The translations under genes were made by a program, and so were the position numbers. The notes below the pieces were generated by a model. That model saw nothing but the letters and a program-made list of their open reading frames with translations. It was not told where the DNA came from and ran no database searches. 64,000 nt of DNA, taken from positions 21,488 to 85,487 of the forward strand of contig DATJAO010000066.1 in the NCBI GenBank assembly GCA_035516175.1. The letters run 5' to 3'. This DNA comes from DASPSR01 sp035516175. GTDB lineage: Bacteria > Nitrospirota > UBA9217. Position 1 is the first letter of the stretch. Every line of letters starts with the position of its first letter. Below are positions 42,855 through 51,190 of this stretch, piece after piece.

Positions 42855-44048
42855 ATGGGAACACTGAGAAGTAGTTTAGAAAGGTTGTATAATAGCAAAA
42901 AGTTCAACATCTTCGCCCTTGGACTCATTGCGGTGATCATACTTATAGCGTATTCCAATACCTTTACGGCAAGTTTTCACTTTGACGATACCAATTCCAT
43001 AGAAGAAAATGCTTTGATCAAACAGGTAACCGCAGATAACATAGTCAGCATTCTGAAAAGCGTTCGGCCCGTGGTCTATCTGAGCCTCATGCTTAATTAC
43101 CAGCTGAGTGGCCTTCATGTCGTGGGCTGGCATATTTTCAACATAGCATTCCACATTGCGAATAGCTTCTTCGTTTATCTGCTCATCAGCTGGACGCTGG
43201 GTTTGCATCCGTTAGAAAAGAAGTATGGCGATAGGGCAAAGAGAATGGGCCTCTTTGCGGCGCTCTTATTTGCTGTACATCCCATCCAGACAGAGGCTGT
43301 CACTTACATTATAAGTCGTACGGAACTGTTGGCGACATTTTTTTACCTTGCTTCTTTTCTGCTTTTTATCAAGGGGACGCAGAAGCATAAATCTCTCTAT
43401 TACATCGGTGTCTTTCTCTCAGCGCTGCTGTCGATGGGGTCCAAGGAGTGGGCGGTGACGCTGCCGGCAATGCTTATGCTCTATGATTATATGTTCCTTT
43501 CGGAGAGGAACGTAAAGAATGTTCTATCTCACTGGAAGGCATACGTGCTTGCAGCACTGCCGTGGGCGCTGATCGCGTATAACCTGAACTTAACCTCAAC
43601 GGGGGGAAATGTGAGCGTTGGCTTTAATATAGTCACCACGTCCGGCATAACTCCTGTGACATATCTGCTCACTTCTTTTAATGTTCTCTGGACCTATATC
43701 AGGCTCTTGTTCCTGCCGATACATCAGAATCTTGATTATGATTATCCGATCGCGAAGACACTGTTTGAATTCCCAACATTACTATCCTTTTTGGGACATT
43801 GTGCAGTAGTGGGGGTGTCATTCTGGCTCTATAAAAAGAGAGGGTGGCTCTTGATACCGTTCGGGGTTGCATGGTTTTACATCGCCTTATCTCCTGTGCA
43901 GAGCTTTGTGCCGATCATAGATGTTATTTTTGAACACAGGCTCTATATGCCATCAATCGGCTTCTTCCTCGTCTTTGTTGTCGCGTACGAGAACCTTTTT
44001 GAATGGATCGAGGCAAAACAATTTTTTAGGAAAAGTACGGTGGTGTGA
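42855..44048 (+). CDS. TMTC-like GT-C membrane glycosyltransferase, lacking the usual TPR tail
   Basis: Multi-pass protein (about 397 residues, roughly nine hydrophobic segments). Motifs match TMTC/PMT-type O-mannosyltransferase relatives: FHFDDTNSIEEN (acidic pair in loop 1), RPVVYLSLMLNYQLSG, GWHIFNIAFHIANS, VHPIQTEAVTYIISRTELL and EHRLYMPSIGFFL. Bacterial members normally continue into several more helices and a TPR domain; this one stops at TGA 44046-44048 soon after the last helix. It is either a short form or truncated, as the next 640 bases hold no intact gene. ATG 42855 follows GGGGAGGG; ATG 42825 is also in frame. Donor is likely a lipid-phosphate sugar. Confidence 0.72.
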   Translation: MGTLRSSLERLYNSKKFNIFALGLIAVIILIAYSNTFTASFHFDDTNSIEENALIKQVTADNIVSILKSVRPVVYLSLMLNYQLSGLHVVGWHIFNIAFHIANSFFVYLLISWTLGLHPLEKKYGDRAKRMGLFAALLFAVHPIQTEAVTYIISRTELLATFFYLASFLLFIKGTQKHKSLYYIGVFLSALLSMGSKEWAVTLPAMLMLYDYMFLSERNVKNVLSHWKAYVLAALPWALIAYNLNLTSTGGNVSVGFNIVTTSGITPVTYLLTSFNVLWTYIRLLFLPIHQNLDYDYPIAKTLFEFPTLLSFLGHCAVVGVSFWLYKKRGWLLIPFGVAWFYIALSPVQSFVPIIDVIFEHRLYMPSIGFFLVFVVAYENLFEWIEAKQFFRKSTVV

Positions 44049-44299
44049 AACAGAAACAAGGGCTCTTGGTCAGAATAAGCGTGCACGCTGTGTGCCATAC
44101 AGAATGTTATTTCCCGTCCTGTCCATACTGTCATCGTTCTCTCGACGAATCTTTTTAATATTAAGACATGGGTTAAAAAGCTTTCGATGTTACATGCGGA
44201 CTTCTCCTTTTTAAATTCCATTGCTCTTAGCAGACCCTGATCAATGAACTTTATCCGTCACGTCGTCCCTAAAAGTCGGTAGAGCACCCTGGTAACATC

Positions 44300-44532
44300 T
44301 CAACAATCGCATAGGTTCACAAACAGGGCCGTATTTGTGGCAATTTCATTCAGGGCTCCATGCAGAAACTCCCAACTGGCAACTACACCGGCAATCGCTT
44401 TCACTCGATTGGAATAGACCTTACTGCCCATTCGGCAGCGGCTGTCTGCCGCTCGTAATCATGGCCAGTACAGGGTATCACGGTATTGAGTATGTCCCCG
44501 GCAATACCTGATTTCTCCTTGCGTCTATATAA
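44300..44532 (-). pseudogene. Possible decayed gene fragment in two frames
   Basis: On the minus strand, ATG 44431 to TGA 44300 encodes a plausible 43-residue piece with MGSKVYSNRVKAIAGVVASW, FLHGALNEIATNTALF and NLCDC at its end. The overlapping shifted frame 44532-44401 reads KSGIAGDILNTVIPCTGHDY followed by ERQTAAAEWAVRSIPIE. Together they look like one gene broken by a frameshift, without ribosome site or family. No identification can be given. Confidence 0.3.
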
Positions 44533-44625
44533 CCTTTATCGCAGAAGAATTTTAAGTCTGATCAAAAATAGAGTACTCAGCTTAATACTTACTGGAGGGA
44601 CAGGAATAAAACGCTTTACACGATT

Positions 44626-44654
44626 TTGACTTGATGCTATCATTGTTGTACATT
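44626..44654 (+). promoter_or_regulatory. Sigma-70 promoter of the patatin-like gene
   Basis: TTGACT (44626-44631), 17-base spacer, TACATT (44649-44654), then GAGGAG just before ATG 44688. Confidence 0.6.
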
Positions 44655-44687
44655 AAAAAGAATTAAAGTCTCTACCGAGGAGTCTCT

Positions 44688-45650
44688 ATGGAGCCGAAGG
44701 TATGTCTGGCATTGGGAGGCGGGGCTGCGCGGGGACTTGCCCATCTGGGTGTACTCAAAACCTTAGAGGACGCCCGAGTGCAGTTCGACATGATAGCGGG
44801 CACCAGTCTAGGCGCTCTACTTGGCGGGCTCTACGCATCGCAACCCGATGCGGTTTATTGGATGGGCCGGGTGGAGCAGTACCTTCGGAGTTTTCGGTCC
44901 CGAAAGACGCGTCTTGAGTTCCTCAGGAGGCTGGAACAGCCGGAAAACACGAACCACGGTTTCTTCAGCGACATGGCTAACCTGATTCGCAAGGGATACT
45001 TCTGGGGTGTCACCGCCACGAAGCCCGCATTTATTTCCGAAAAAGAATACGAAACGTTCATCTATCCCCTTATCCCCGACATATTAATTGAGCAGACCAA
45101 AATACCCTTCGGCTGTGCCGCAACGGATATCCGGAACGGTAAACGTGTCCTGTACACAAGCGGTTCACTCCGCAGGGCGGTGAGCGCCAGTTGTGCCTTG
45201 CCGGGCATATTCCCTCCGGTCGTCGACGGCGATATGCTACTTGTGGACGGCGGGTGGGTGGAACGTGTTCCCGTTCGCTGTGCCATGGACATGGGAGCCG
45301 ATATTATAATCGCCGTGGACGTGTCGAGCGAGATCGGCAGATTTGAAGAGAAGATGGGGCTGGATGTGGTACTGCGTGCCGACGCCGTAACGAGGATTTA
45401 CTTGAATGAAATCCTCATGCAGGAGGCGGATGTCATCCTGCACCCCACTGTCGGCGCCACGCACTGGGCCGACTTCAGCAACCCCCGGGAACTATACCGG
45501 CAGGGTGAGGTAGCAGCGCTTAAGAAACTCGTGACCATCAAAACTGTGATCCACAGAGCAGCCGTGACCATGAAGCCGCAAAAAACGATCGTCGAGCATA
45601 TCAAAAAGATCACAGACAATATTATCGAGAAGGTTGTCAAGGGGAAATAG
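44688..45650 (+). CDS. Patatin-like phospholipase (RssA/NTE type)
   Basis: Serine lipid acyl hydrolase with a Ser-Asp dyad. The oxyanion loop is GGGAARG (residues 10-16), the nucleophile Ser40 is in GTSLG (38-42), and the catalytic Asp is in the later DGGWVERVP. Length 320. There is no signal peptide, so it acts in the cytosol or at the inner membrane. Upstream of a glycerophosphodiesterase and glpD, it could deacylate phospholipids so that the glycerol-phosphate is recycled; this is inference from order. Own promoter and ribosome site. Confidence 0.92.
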   Translation: MEPKVCLALGGGAARGLAHLGVLKTLEDARVQFDMIAGTSLGALLGGLYASQPDAVYWMGRVEQYLRSFRSRKTRLEFLRRLEQPENTNHGFFSDMANLIRKGYFWGVTATKPAFISEKEYETFIYPLIPDILIEQTKIPFGCAATDIRNGKRVLYTSGSLRRAVSASCALPGIFPPVVDGDMLLVDGGWVERVPVRCAMDMGADIIIAVDVSSEIGRFEEKMGLDVVLRADAVTRIYLNEILMQEADVILHPTVGATHWADFSNPRELYRQGEVAALKKLVTIKTVIHRAAVTMKPQKTIVEHIKKITDNIIEKVVKGK

Positions 45651-45790
45651 GTGAAAGGGGCCTGACACTATTCACCGTACTGGATTCTATTCCCCTCACG
45701 CATTATTCTTTCCGAATCCGTCGATCAAGTTCACTATCTATGGCAATAGATAATGTTTATCAAGTCTTTCTTCCCATCTTCCCTCTTGGG

Positions 45791-45818
45791 TTGCGGATTT
45801 TGAAAATTTAGGTATAAT
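45791..45818 (+). promoter_or_regulatory. Sigma-70 promoter giving a probably leaderless glpQ-type mRNA
   Basis: TTGCGG (45791-45796), 16-base spacer, TATAAT (45813-45818). The A of ATG 45825 is 7 bases after the -10 box, the normal start-site distance, so the mRNA may begin at the start codon. No Shine-Dalgarno is present. Confidence 0.55.
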
Positions 45819-45824
45819 CTAACA

Positions 45825-46523
45825 ATGTATATGCCGATCGTCATCGCACACCGCGGTGATTCCTCCCGGGCTCTCGAGAACTCGCTCGAGGCACTTCGCC
45901 TTGCAATCTCTCTCTCTGTGGACATGATCGAGATCGATATCCGGAAGAGCCTGGATAATGCGCTCTACGTGATGCACGATAAGCACACGGGCAGGACCGC
46001 TGATAAGAACGTAGATATCGAAGTGTCCATGTCCGATGATGTATCCAGAATCAAATTGAAAAACGGCGAGCCTATTCCCACACTCAAGGACGTACTCAGT
46101 CTCTTCACGGGAAATGTCGGATTAAATCTCGAGATCAAGAGCGAAGGCGCAGGGAAGTTGACAGCCGAACACCTTCGCGACTCCGGATATCGGAGGCCTG
46201 TACTGATTTCGTCTTTTCTGGAGAACGAGATTCTGGCCGTTCGCGAGGTCGCCCCTTTCATTTCCACATCTGGTATTTTTGATACATTTACCGTGCAAAA
46301 TCTTGCTGAGTACTGTGCTAAAAGATACAGCTTAATAAGCCTGAGAAAAAAAACGGTGAGCAGGGAGTTGATAATTGCCTGTCACAATCACGGGATTAAA
46401 GTATACGTTTGGACGGTTGATGACGTGGCAGATATGGAAAAATTTATAACTTGGAGGGTTGATGGGATTTACACCAACAGACCTTCTTTGTTAAAAGATT
46501 TGCTGTACGGTTTACAGCGGTGA
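45825..46523 (+). CDS. ugpQ: Glycerophosphodiester phosphodiesterase (UgpQ-like)
   Basis: Splits glycerophosphodiesters into glycerol-3-phosphate and an alcohol. The GDPD TIM-barrel marks are IAHRGDSSRALENSLEAL (His and Arg of the active site, residues 6-9), VDMIEIDIRKS (metal-binding Glu/Asp), MHDKHTGRTAD, and the C-terminal VYVWTVDDVADM. 232 residues without a signal peptide, so cytosolic. It is followed 12 bp later by glpD, which uses the product. Confidence 0.93.
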   Translation: MYMPIVIAHRGDSSRALENSLEALRLAISLSVDMIEIDIRKSLDNALYVMHDKHTGRTADKNVDIEVSMSDDVSRIKLKNGEPIPTLKDVLSLFTGNVGLNLEIKSEGAGKLTAEHLRDSGYRRPVLISSFLENEILAVREVAPFISTSGIFDTFTVQNLAEYCAKRYSLISLRKKTVSRELIIACHNHGIKVYVWTVDDVADMEKFITWRVDGIYTNRPSLLKDLLYGLQR

Positions 46524-46535
46524 GGGAGAGCAAGG

Positions 46536-48146
46536 ATGTCCAAGAACGGTGATTTAAAACAAGAACGCCTTTTCGACCTTATCGTCATCGGTGGGGGCAT
46601 AACCGGGGCAGGCACTGCAAGGGACGCGGCGCTTCGGGGGCTATCATGTTTGCTCCTTGAAAAAGGCGACTTTGCTTCGGGCGTCACATCCAAATCCACC
46701 CGCCTAATCCACGGAGGTCTCCGGTATCTGGCGAATTTCGAGGTGGATCTGGTCGCCGAGTCCCTCCGGGAGCGCGCGATATTGCGGCGGCAAGCGCCAT
46801 ACCTCATCCATCCTATGCCTATCCTTATCCCCATTTATAAGGGCGATCCCCACAATAGACCGGTCATTTCCATCGGCATCCATCTTTACGATATGCTCTC
46901 ACACGAGAAAGACCTCCCGCATTATTTCACCTCGGGGCGTGAAAAAACCCTCAAGTTCGAGCCACGACTGAACCGGGATGGACTCACGGGGAGCGCGCTG
47001 TTCTACGACCACCAGATCCTGATGCCTGAACGTCTTGTGTTCGAGAACATCATCGGAGCGCGCGAAGCCGGGGCAAACATCCTAAACTACGTCCGAGCTG
47101 AGAAGATCGAAGAAACGAACAGCGGCATCGTCGTCACGGCCCGGGACATTTTTACGAATCAATCCCACACCTATCGCGCGAAGGTCCTTATCAATGCAGC
47201 AGGCCCGTGGATAGATACCGTGCGAAGGGCAGGAAACATTGATACCCAAAATATCATCTTCCCCACGAAGGGGGCGCATCTCGTTCTCCCCAAGTTATCA
47301 GAACACGCACTGTTCATTACCTCTCGGGACGGAAGGATGTTCTTTATCATCCCGCTTGGGACATATTCGCTCATCGGCACGACTGACACCAAATACAACG
47401 GTGATCTGGACGAGGTGCATGCCAACGGGGATGATGTGAACTATTTGGTCACCGAAAGCAGGCGGATACTGCCAGGCATGAACCTCGCAAAAGAGGCAAT
47501 CCTTTACACCTATGCGGGGATACGGCCGCTTGCGTTTTCAGGCTCGAACGAGTCAAAAATATCACGTAAGCATCGGGTTATCAGTGAGGGAAGGACCAAG
47601 AGGCTTATCACTATCGCTGGAGGCAAGCTCACTACTTACCGCACAATGGCGAAAGACGTCGTGGACGCCGCGTGCAAGAAGCTCGGAATTAAGAACGCCT
47701 GCTTTACAGAAAAGAAACCGTTGGCCGGAGGCCTGCCTATGGGGTATGATGATTACTTGAAGGAGGCTGTGCCCGAGATGTCAGCACGCCATAAGGTTAA
47801 CGCCGAAACGGTCCGTCATCTCATCCAGTTCTACGGCTCGAGGGCAGAAAGGGTGCTCGAACTTGTCGATATGGATCCATCCATGGGCGAGGCTATCTCG
47901 TCCGAGAGCCGGGACATCTATGCCCAGGTTGTCTACAGCACCATGGAAGAAGGCGCGAGGACGCTCTCGGACATCATCCTCCGCAGAATGCACCTCGGTA
48001 TGACCGGGACGCGCGGAAGAAAGCAGGCGGAGAAGATCGCAGAAGTCGCGGGGAAAGAACTCAAGTGGAGCGGGGAGGAGAAAGAGCAGCACCTTGAAAA
48101 CTATTATAAAGACTTGAGTAAAGACAATGACTGTCTGAAACTTTAA
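46536..48146 (+). CDS. glpD: Aerobic-type glycerol-3-phosphate dehydrogenase (FAD)
   Basis: Oxidises glycerol-3-phosphate to dihydroxyacetone phosphate at the inner membrane, feeding electrons to quinone. FAD-binding DLIVIGGGITGAGTARDAAL (residues 13-32), then the signature STRLIHGGLRYL, INAAGPWIDT, and GGKLTTYRTMA before the C-terminal cap domain. 536 residues, normal for GlpD. Although classed aerobic, these enzymes also occur in anaerobes with quinone chains. Together with patatin and UgpQ it forms a lipid-head recycling set. Confidence 0.94.
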   Translation: MSKNGDLKQERLFDLIVIGGGITGAGTARDAALRGLSCLLLEKGDFASGVTSKSTRLIHGGLRYLANFEVDLVAESLRERAILRRQAPYLIHPMPILIPIYKGDPHNRPVISIGIHLYDMLSHEKDLPHYFTSGREKTLKFEPRLNRDGLTGSALFYDHQILMPERLVFENIIGAREAGANILNYVRAEKIEETNSGIVVTARDIFTNQSHTYRAKVLINAAGPWIDTVRRAGNIDTQNIIFPTKGAHLVLPKLSEHALFITSRDGRMFFIIPLGTYSLIGTTDTKYNGDLDEVHANGDDVNYLVTESRRILPGMNLAKEAILYTYAGIRPLAFSGSNESKISRKHRVISEGRTKRLITIAGGKLTTYRTMAKDVVDAACKKLGIKNACFTEKKPLAGGLPMGYDDYLKEAVPEMSARHKVNAETVRHLIQFYGSRAERVLELVDMDPSMGEAISSESRDIYAQVVYSTMEEGARTLSDIILRRMHLGMTGTRGRKQAEKIAEVAGKELKWSGEEKEQHLENYYKDLSKDNDCLKL

Positions 48147-48205
48147 AGAATTAATAATGCATTCGGACTCTGCCATTTTGATCCGACACGGAGGAGATCC
48201 TTCCC

Positions 48206-48679
48206 ATGAATTGGGCGCATGTCCATCTCATGATAAATCACATTCCGGTCATCGGTATTATCGGCGCCATTCTAATGCTCGTCTATTCCCTGATCAGAAA
48301 AAGTGAGGAAGTGAAAATGGTGAGCTTGGACCTATTCGCGATCATCGCGCTGATAACGCTTGCTGTGTACTTAACAGGTGGAGCTGCGGAGAAAGTTGTC
48401 AAGAGCCTTCCCGGTGTCACGGAAACGTACATCGGCAGGCATGAAGAGAGCGCGTCATTTACCCTGGTCTTGATGGAGATACTGGGGATAACTTCCTTGG
48501 CGGGGCTCGTGCTATTTCGGCGTTCCGGCGTCATCCCGAAGTGGCTCGTGGTCATGGTCTTGGTCCTGTCCTTGATCACCGCCGCAACCGCCAGCCTCAC
48601 TGCAAACCTTGGCGGCCAGATCCGCCACACAGAAATTCGAGATGATGTCGGTTCGCTGGCCGGTCCCGGTTCTAGATGA
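48206..48679 (+). CDS. Four-helix membrane protein of unknown function
   Basis: 157 residues, four hydrophobic segments (about 13-31, 41-60, 82-101, 110-133). The N-terminus WAHVHLMINHIPVIG and the C-terminal GGQIRHTEI place His residues at both ends of the bundle, a pattern seen in DUF2231-like or haem-associated small membrane proteins. I do not know its role. A good GGAGGAGAT precedes the ATG. It precedes folD by about 78 bp. Confidence 0.7.
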   Translation: MNWAHVHLMINHIPVIGIIGAILMLVYSLIRKSEEVKMVSLDLFAIIALITLAVYLTGGAAEKVVKSLPGVTETYIGRHEESASFTLVLMEILGITSLAGLVLFRRSGVIPKWLVVMVLVLSLITAATASLTANLGGQIRHTEIRDDVGSLAGPGSR

Positions 48680-48756
48680 GACACGAAGCAACCGCTTTTA
48701 ATAACTCGTGTCGATGCGTGGTGTTTCGTGTGGCTACTAAATCTTCTGGAGGTTTT

Positions 48757-49656
48757 ATGGCGAAGTTGATGAAAGGCATCGAGATTTCCTCAAAGATCAT
48801 AGCAGCAGTCAAGGAGGAGACCAGCAGGCTTGCTAAGCACGGCATCCGGGCAGGTCTGGCCCTGCTGCTCGTGGGCGAAGACAAGTCTTCTTACCTGTAC
48901 TATCAGGCGATCCAGAGCGCAGCGGTGCGGGCCGGCATCGATATCTTTAACCATGCCATGCCAGCCACGGCCTCCCTGAATGAGATCCTGAACCTCATCA
49001 AAACGCTCAACAATGACGAGCGTGCGAACGGCATTCTGGTGTTCATGCCGCTTCCCCGTCACATCGATACCAGAAAGGTCGTGAACGCTATCGTTCCCGA
49101 AAAGGATATTGACGGACAGGGCGCAATCTCCGTCGGTCGACTTTCGGCGGATGAGTCTACGTCCTACCTGTTCGAGCCCGGTTTCACGCTGTCCGTCAGG
49201 CCCACATTCCTGCCGTGTACTCCTTACGGCGTCATGAGGATGCTGGAGCATTACGGCATTGATCCCAAGGCCAAGAAGGTCGTGATAGTCGGCAAAAGTC
49301 TGGCTGTGGGTAAGCCCCTTGCGATGATGATGCTCGTCAAGGAAGCAACCGTGACCGTCTGCCATCGCGAGACCGGAGACCTTGGGGCAGAGACTAGACA
49401 GGCCGATATTCTCTGCACCGCCACCGGCCGGCCGGGCCTGATCAGGGCTGATATGGTCCGGCAGGGAGCGGTCGTGGTGGATATCGGAATCACGGTTCTG
49501 CCGAACGGTATTACGGTAGGGGACGTGGATTTTGACGCGGTCTCGAAAAAGGCATCTTTGATCACGCCCGTGCCCGGCGGAGTCGGCCCGGTCACCATCG
49601 GTATCCTGATGAAAAATACCGTTATCTCTGCCAAACGTATGGTGGGTGTTGGTTGA
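48757..49656 (+). CDS. folD: FolD-family methylenetetrahydrofolate dehydrogenase with altered cyclohydrolase site
   Basis: FolD normally oxidises 5,10-methylene-THF and hydrolyses methenyl-THF. The Rossmann half is well kept (VVIVGKSLAVGKPLAMMM, PVPGGVGPVTIGILM). In the catalytic half the Tyr is kept (Tyr48) but the essential Lys (Lys56 of human DC301, Lys54 of E. coli) is Ile52, and the conserved Gln (Gln100 of DC301, in LVQLPLP) is Phe96 (LVFMPLP); Asp119 remains. A longer loop lies at about 131-150. It may be a dehydrogenase only or a paralogue with another substrate. ATG 48757 follows TGGAGG; 48676 is an unlikely upstream start. 299 residues. Confidence 0.83.
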   Translation: MAKLMKGIEISSKIIAAVKEETSRLAKHGIRAGLALLLVGEDKSSYLYYQAIQSAAVRAGIDIFNHAMPATASLNEILNLIKTLNNDERANGILVFMPLPRHIDTRKVVNAIVPEKDIDGQGAISVGRLSADESTSYLFEPGFTLSVRPTFLPCTPYGVMRMLEHYGIDPKAKKVVIVGKSLAVGKPLAMMMLVKEATVTVCHRETGDLGAETRQADILCTATGRPGLIRADMVRQGAVVVDIGITVLPNGITVGDVDFDAVSKKASLITPVPGGVGPVTIGILMKNTVISAKRMVGVG

Positions 49657-49774
49657 GATCGGGAAGAAAGAAAACAGGTAGCAATGATACTAAGTCTGTT
49701 GCCTGACAATCTGCTGCTGATCAATCAAAATGAAGCATAGCCGTAGCAAGCGAACAAGGATCGAACCTTAATAA

Positions 49775-49810
49775 ACTCTCTGCACGTAATCGGACAGGGA
49801 GTCTTTTTTT
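49775..49810 (+). terminator. Rho-independent terminator between folD and the minus-strand gene
   Basis: ACTCTCTG (49775-49782) pairs with CAGGGAGT (49795-49802, one G-T pair), a 12-base loop between, followed by CTTTTTTT (49803-49810). It ends + strand transcription ahead of the convergent gene. Confidence 0.6.
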
Positions 49811-49825
49811 CGAAATCGTTCAGGT

Positions 49826-51001
49826 CTATTTCGGGGTGATCCTCAAATCCAGAGAATTTGGCGTCGAACTCACGACCTCGACAGCGAACGTGCCGAAGTC
49901 CTTGAGCAGCAGATCGTCGGAGAGCGTCTGGGCGCTTACCTTAGAATCAACCGATATTCGTGCCGTCGTGCCATTGAAGCTCCGCTCATGTAAATCCGTG
50001 ATGCCGCGGACCTGATTCCTGAGCGCGTCCTTGAACTTCACGAACTGGGTTTTGTCCAGCCCCGTAATCGTGATGTTGATCGGCCTTGTACCGCCCGCTT
50101 CCCGGGAGTAGACAGTAAGGATCTTCTCCATCATTTCATTCGCAGCTTGATTTGACGCTTTCTTCAAAGCCTCGATTCCCGCGCTGGTATCGGTGATGTG
50201 AACGGCGGCGGCGTGGGTGGTTGCCGTTGCAATGACCTGGCCTGTATCGGTACGAACCGCTTTGGCAGAGAGGTCAGCCTGCACCGACTTCATACCACCG
50301 CCGATATCGCCGTACAGCTTGGCCAGTGCCTTGCCAACGATCACGACTTCCGCGTCCGCCTGATTGCCGAGCGTCCTGGCCTGTTCAACGGTAAGGTCCT
50401 GGGTTTTGTATGCCGCTGTCACCCTGATCTCCTTCGCTGCAGTCGCGTGGTCGATAAATTCAAAACCCTTTTGCGTAAAGACATCCATGAAAGTGTTTTC
50501 CACGACACCGATATCCGTCTGCTCTCCATGATATCCCAACCACCAGGCATACCACTCATGCCCGATATTCTGTTCTGCGATCATGATCATGGTCCGAGGC
50601 TTATGCATCTGGCCGAGAAGGATCCCGATGGCCGAGAGGTCATCGTTCAGTTTGCCGAGGGAGACCTCAGCAGTAACACGGACGCGAAGGAGCGATCCTT
50701 CTTGCGTCTCGCCAGTCACGTTGTACCGGGAGATGTATCCCTTGGTCTGTGACAGGATCTTATCGCTGATGAGCTGGTAGTTCTCGACTTGGGTCTGCGA
50801 GTCGATCAGGATGCCGATAGCCTGTTCCACCGCCCGCTTCTGGGCGTCCTCAAGCGCCGCATCGCGCGCCATGTCGACGGCTCCCTGCTGTATCGAGGCC
50901 ACGCCCTCGGCCGATACGGTCCTGGTCTCCTGGGCAGACGCATCGCGAACGCATATGATCGACAATAAAAGCACAAGACAGAATTTTATCCCGCGGACCA
51001 T
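49826..51001 (-). CDS. Exported FlgT/LPP20-like protein
   Basis: 391 residues with a signal peptide ending near residue 24 (VRDASAQET). The next 90 residues, with MARDAALEDAQKRAVEQAIG and ISRYNVTGETQEGSLLRVR, resemble the FlgT N-terminal/LPP20 domain. The middle contains GNQADAEVVIVGKALAKLYG, a TolB- or FlgT-like beta domain, and the end resembles a third repeat (ISVDSKVSAQTLSDDLLL). FlgT is a flagellar motor protein, but no flagellar gene is near, so the role is unassigned. Ribosome site GAAGGAGG precedes the ATG. Confidence 0.65.
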   Translation of the reverse strand: MVRGIKFCLVLLLSIICVRDASAQETRTVSAEGVASIQQGAVDMARDAALEDAQKRAVEQAIGILIDSQTQVENYQLISDKILSQTKGYISRYNVTGETQEGSLLRVRVTAEVSLGKLNDDLSAIGILLGQMHKPRTMIMIAEQNIGHEWYAWWLGYHGEQTDIGVVENTFMDVFTQKGFEFIDHATAAKEIRVTAAYKTQDLTVEQARTLGNQADAEVVIVGKALAKLYGDIGGGMKSVQADLSAKAVRTDTGQVIATATTHAAAVHITDTSAGIEALKKASNQAANEMMEKILTVYSREAGGTRPINITITGLDKTQFVKFKDALRNQVRGITDLHERSFNGTTARISVDSKVSAQTLSDDLLLKDFGTFAVEVVSSTPNSLDLRITPK

Positions 51002-51031
51002 ATAACTACCTCCTTCGAATGCATGTAAATA

Positions 51032-51060
51032 ACTATATCAGAGACGCCGTGTGTGGTCAA
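51032..51060 (-). promoter_or_regulatory. Sigma-70 promoter of the FlgT-like gene
   Basis: On the minus strand TTGACC (51060-51055), 17-base spacer, TATAGT (51037-51032), about 25 bases before the ribosome site. Confidence 0.55.
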
Positions 51061-51190
51061 GGTTGGAAGTTACCATGTAGCAGTCGTCAGGAATGATAAG
51101 CAGGACAGCCTGTCGTACAAATTTTCTGGATATTTTGGCGGAGAGGTGCTAAAATCTTAAAAATTAGGGATTTGCAGGAGGAACAGCGTC

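Larger units (their letters stand above)
44049..44687. other. Gap with decayed minus-strand coding remnants
   Basis: 639 bases without an intact gene. Within it, minus-strand frames at 44300-44431 and 44401-44532 read like protein in two overlapping frames (see the pseudogene entry). Near the right end is the patatin promoter. A short + frame at 44046-44214 after the TMTC-like stop does not resemble a TPR domain. Confidence 0.4.

Noticed and set aside
44274..44320. tRNA-like sequence GGTAGAGCACC...GGTTC
   Set aside because: No cloverleaf can be drawn; acceptor and anticodon stems are missing.
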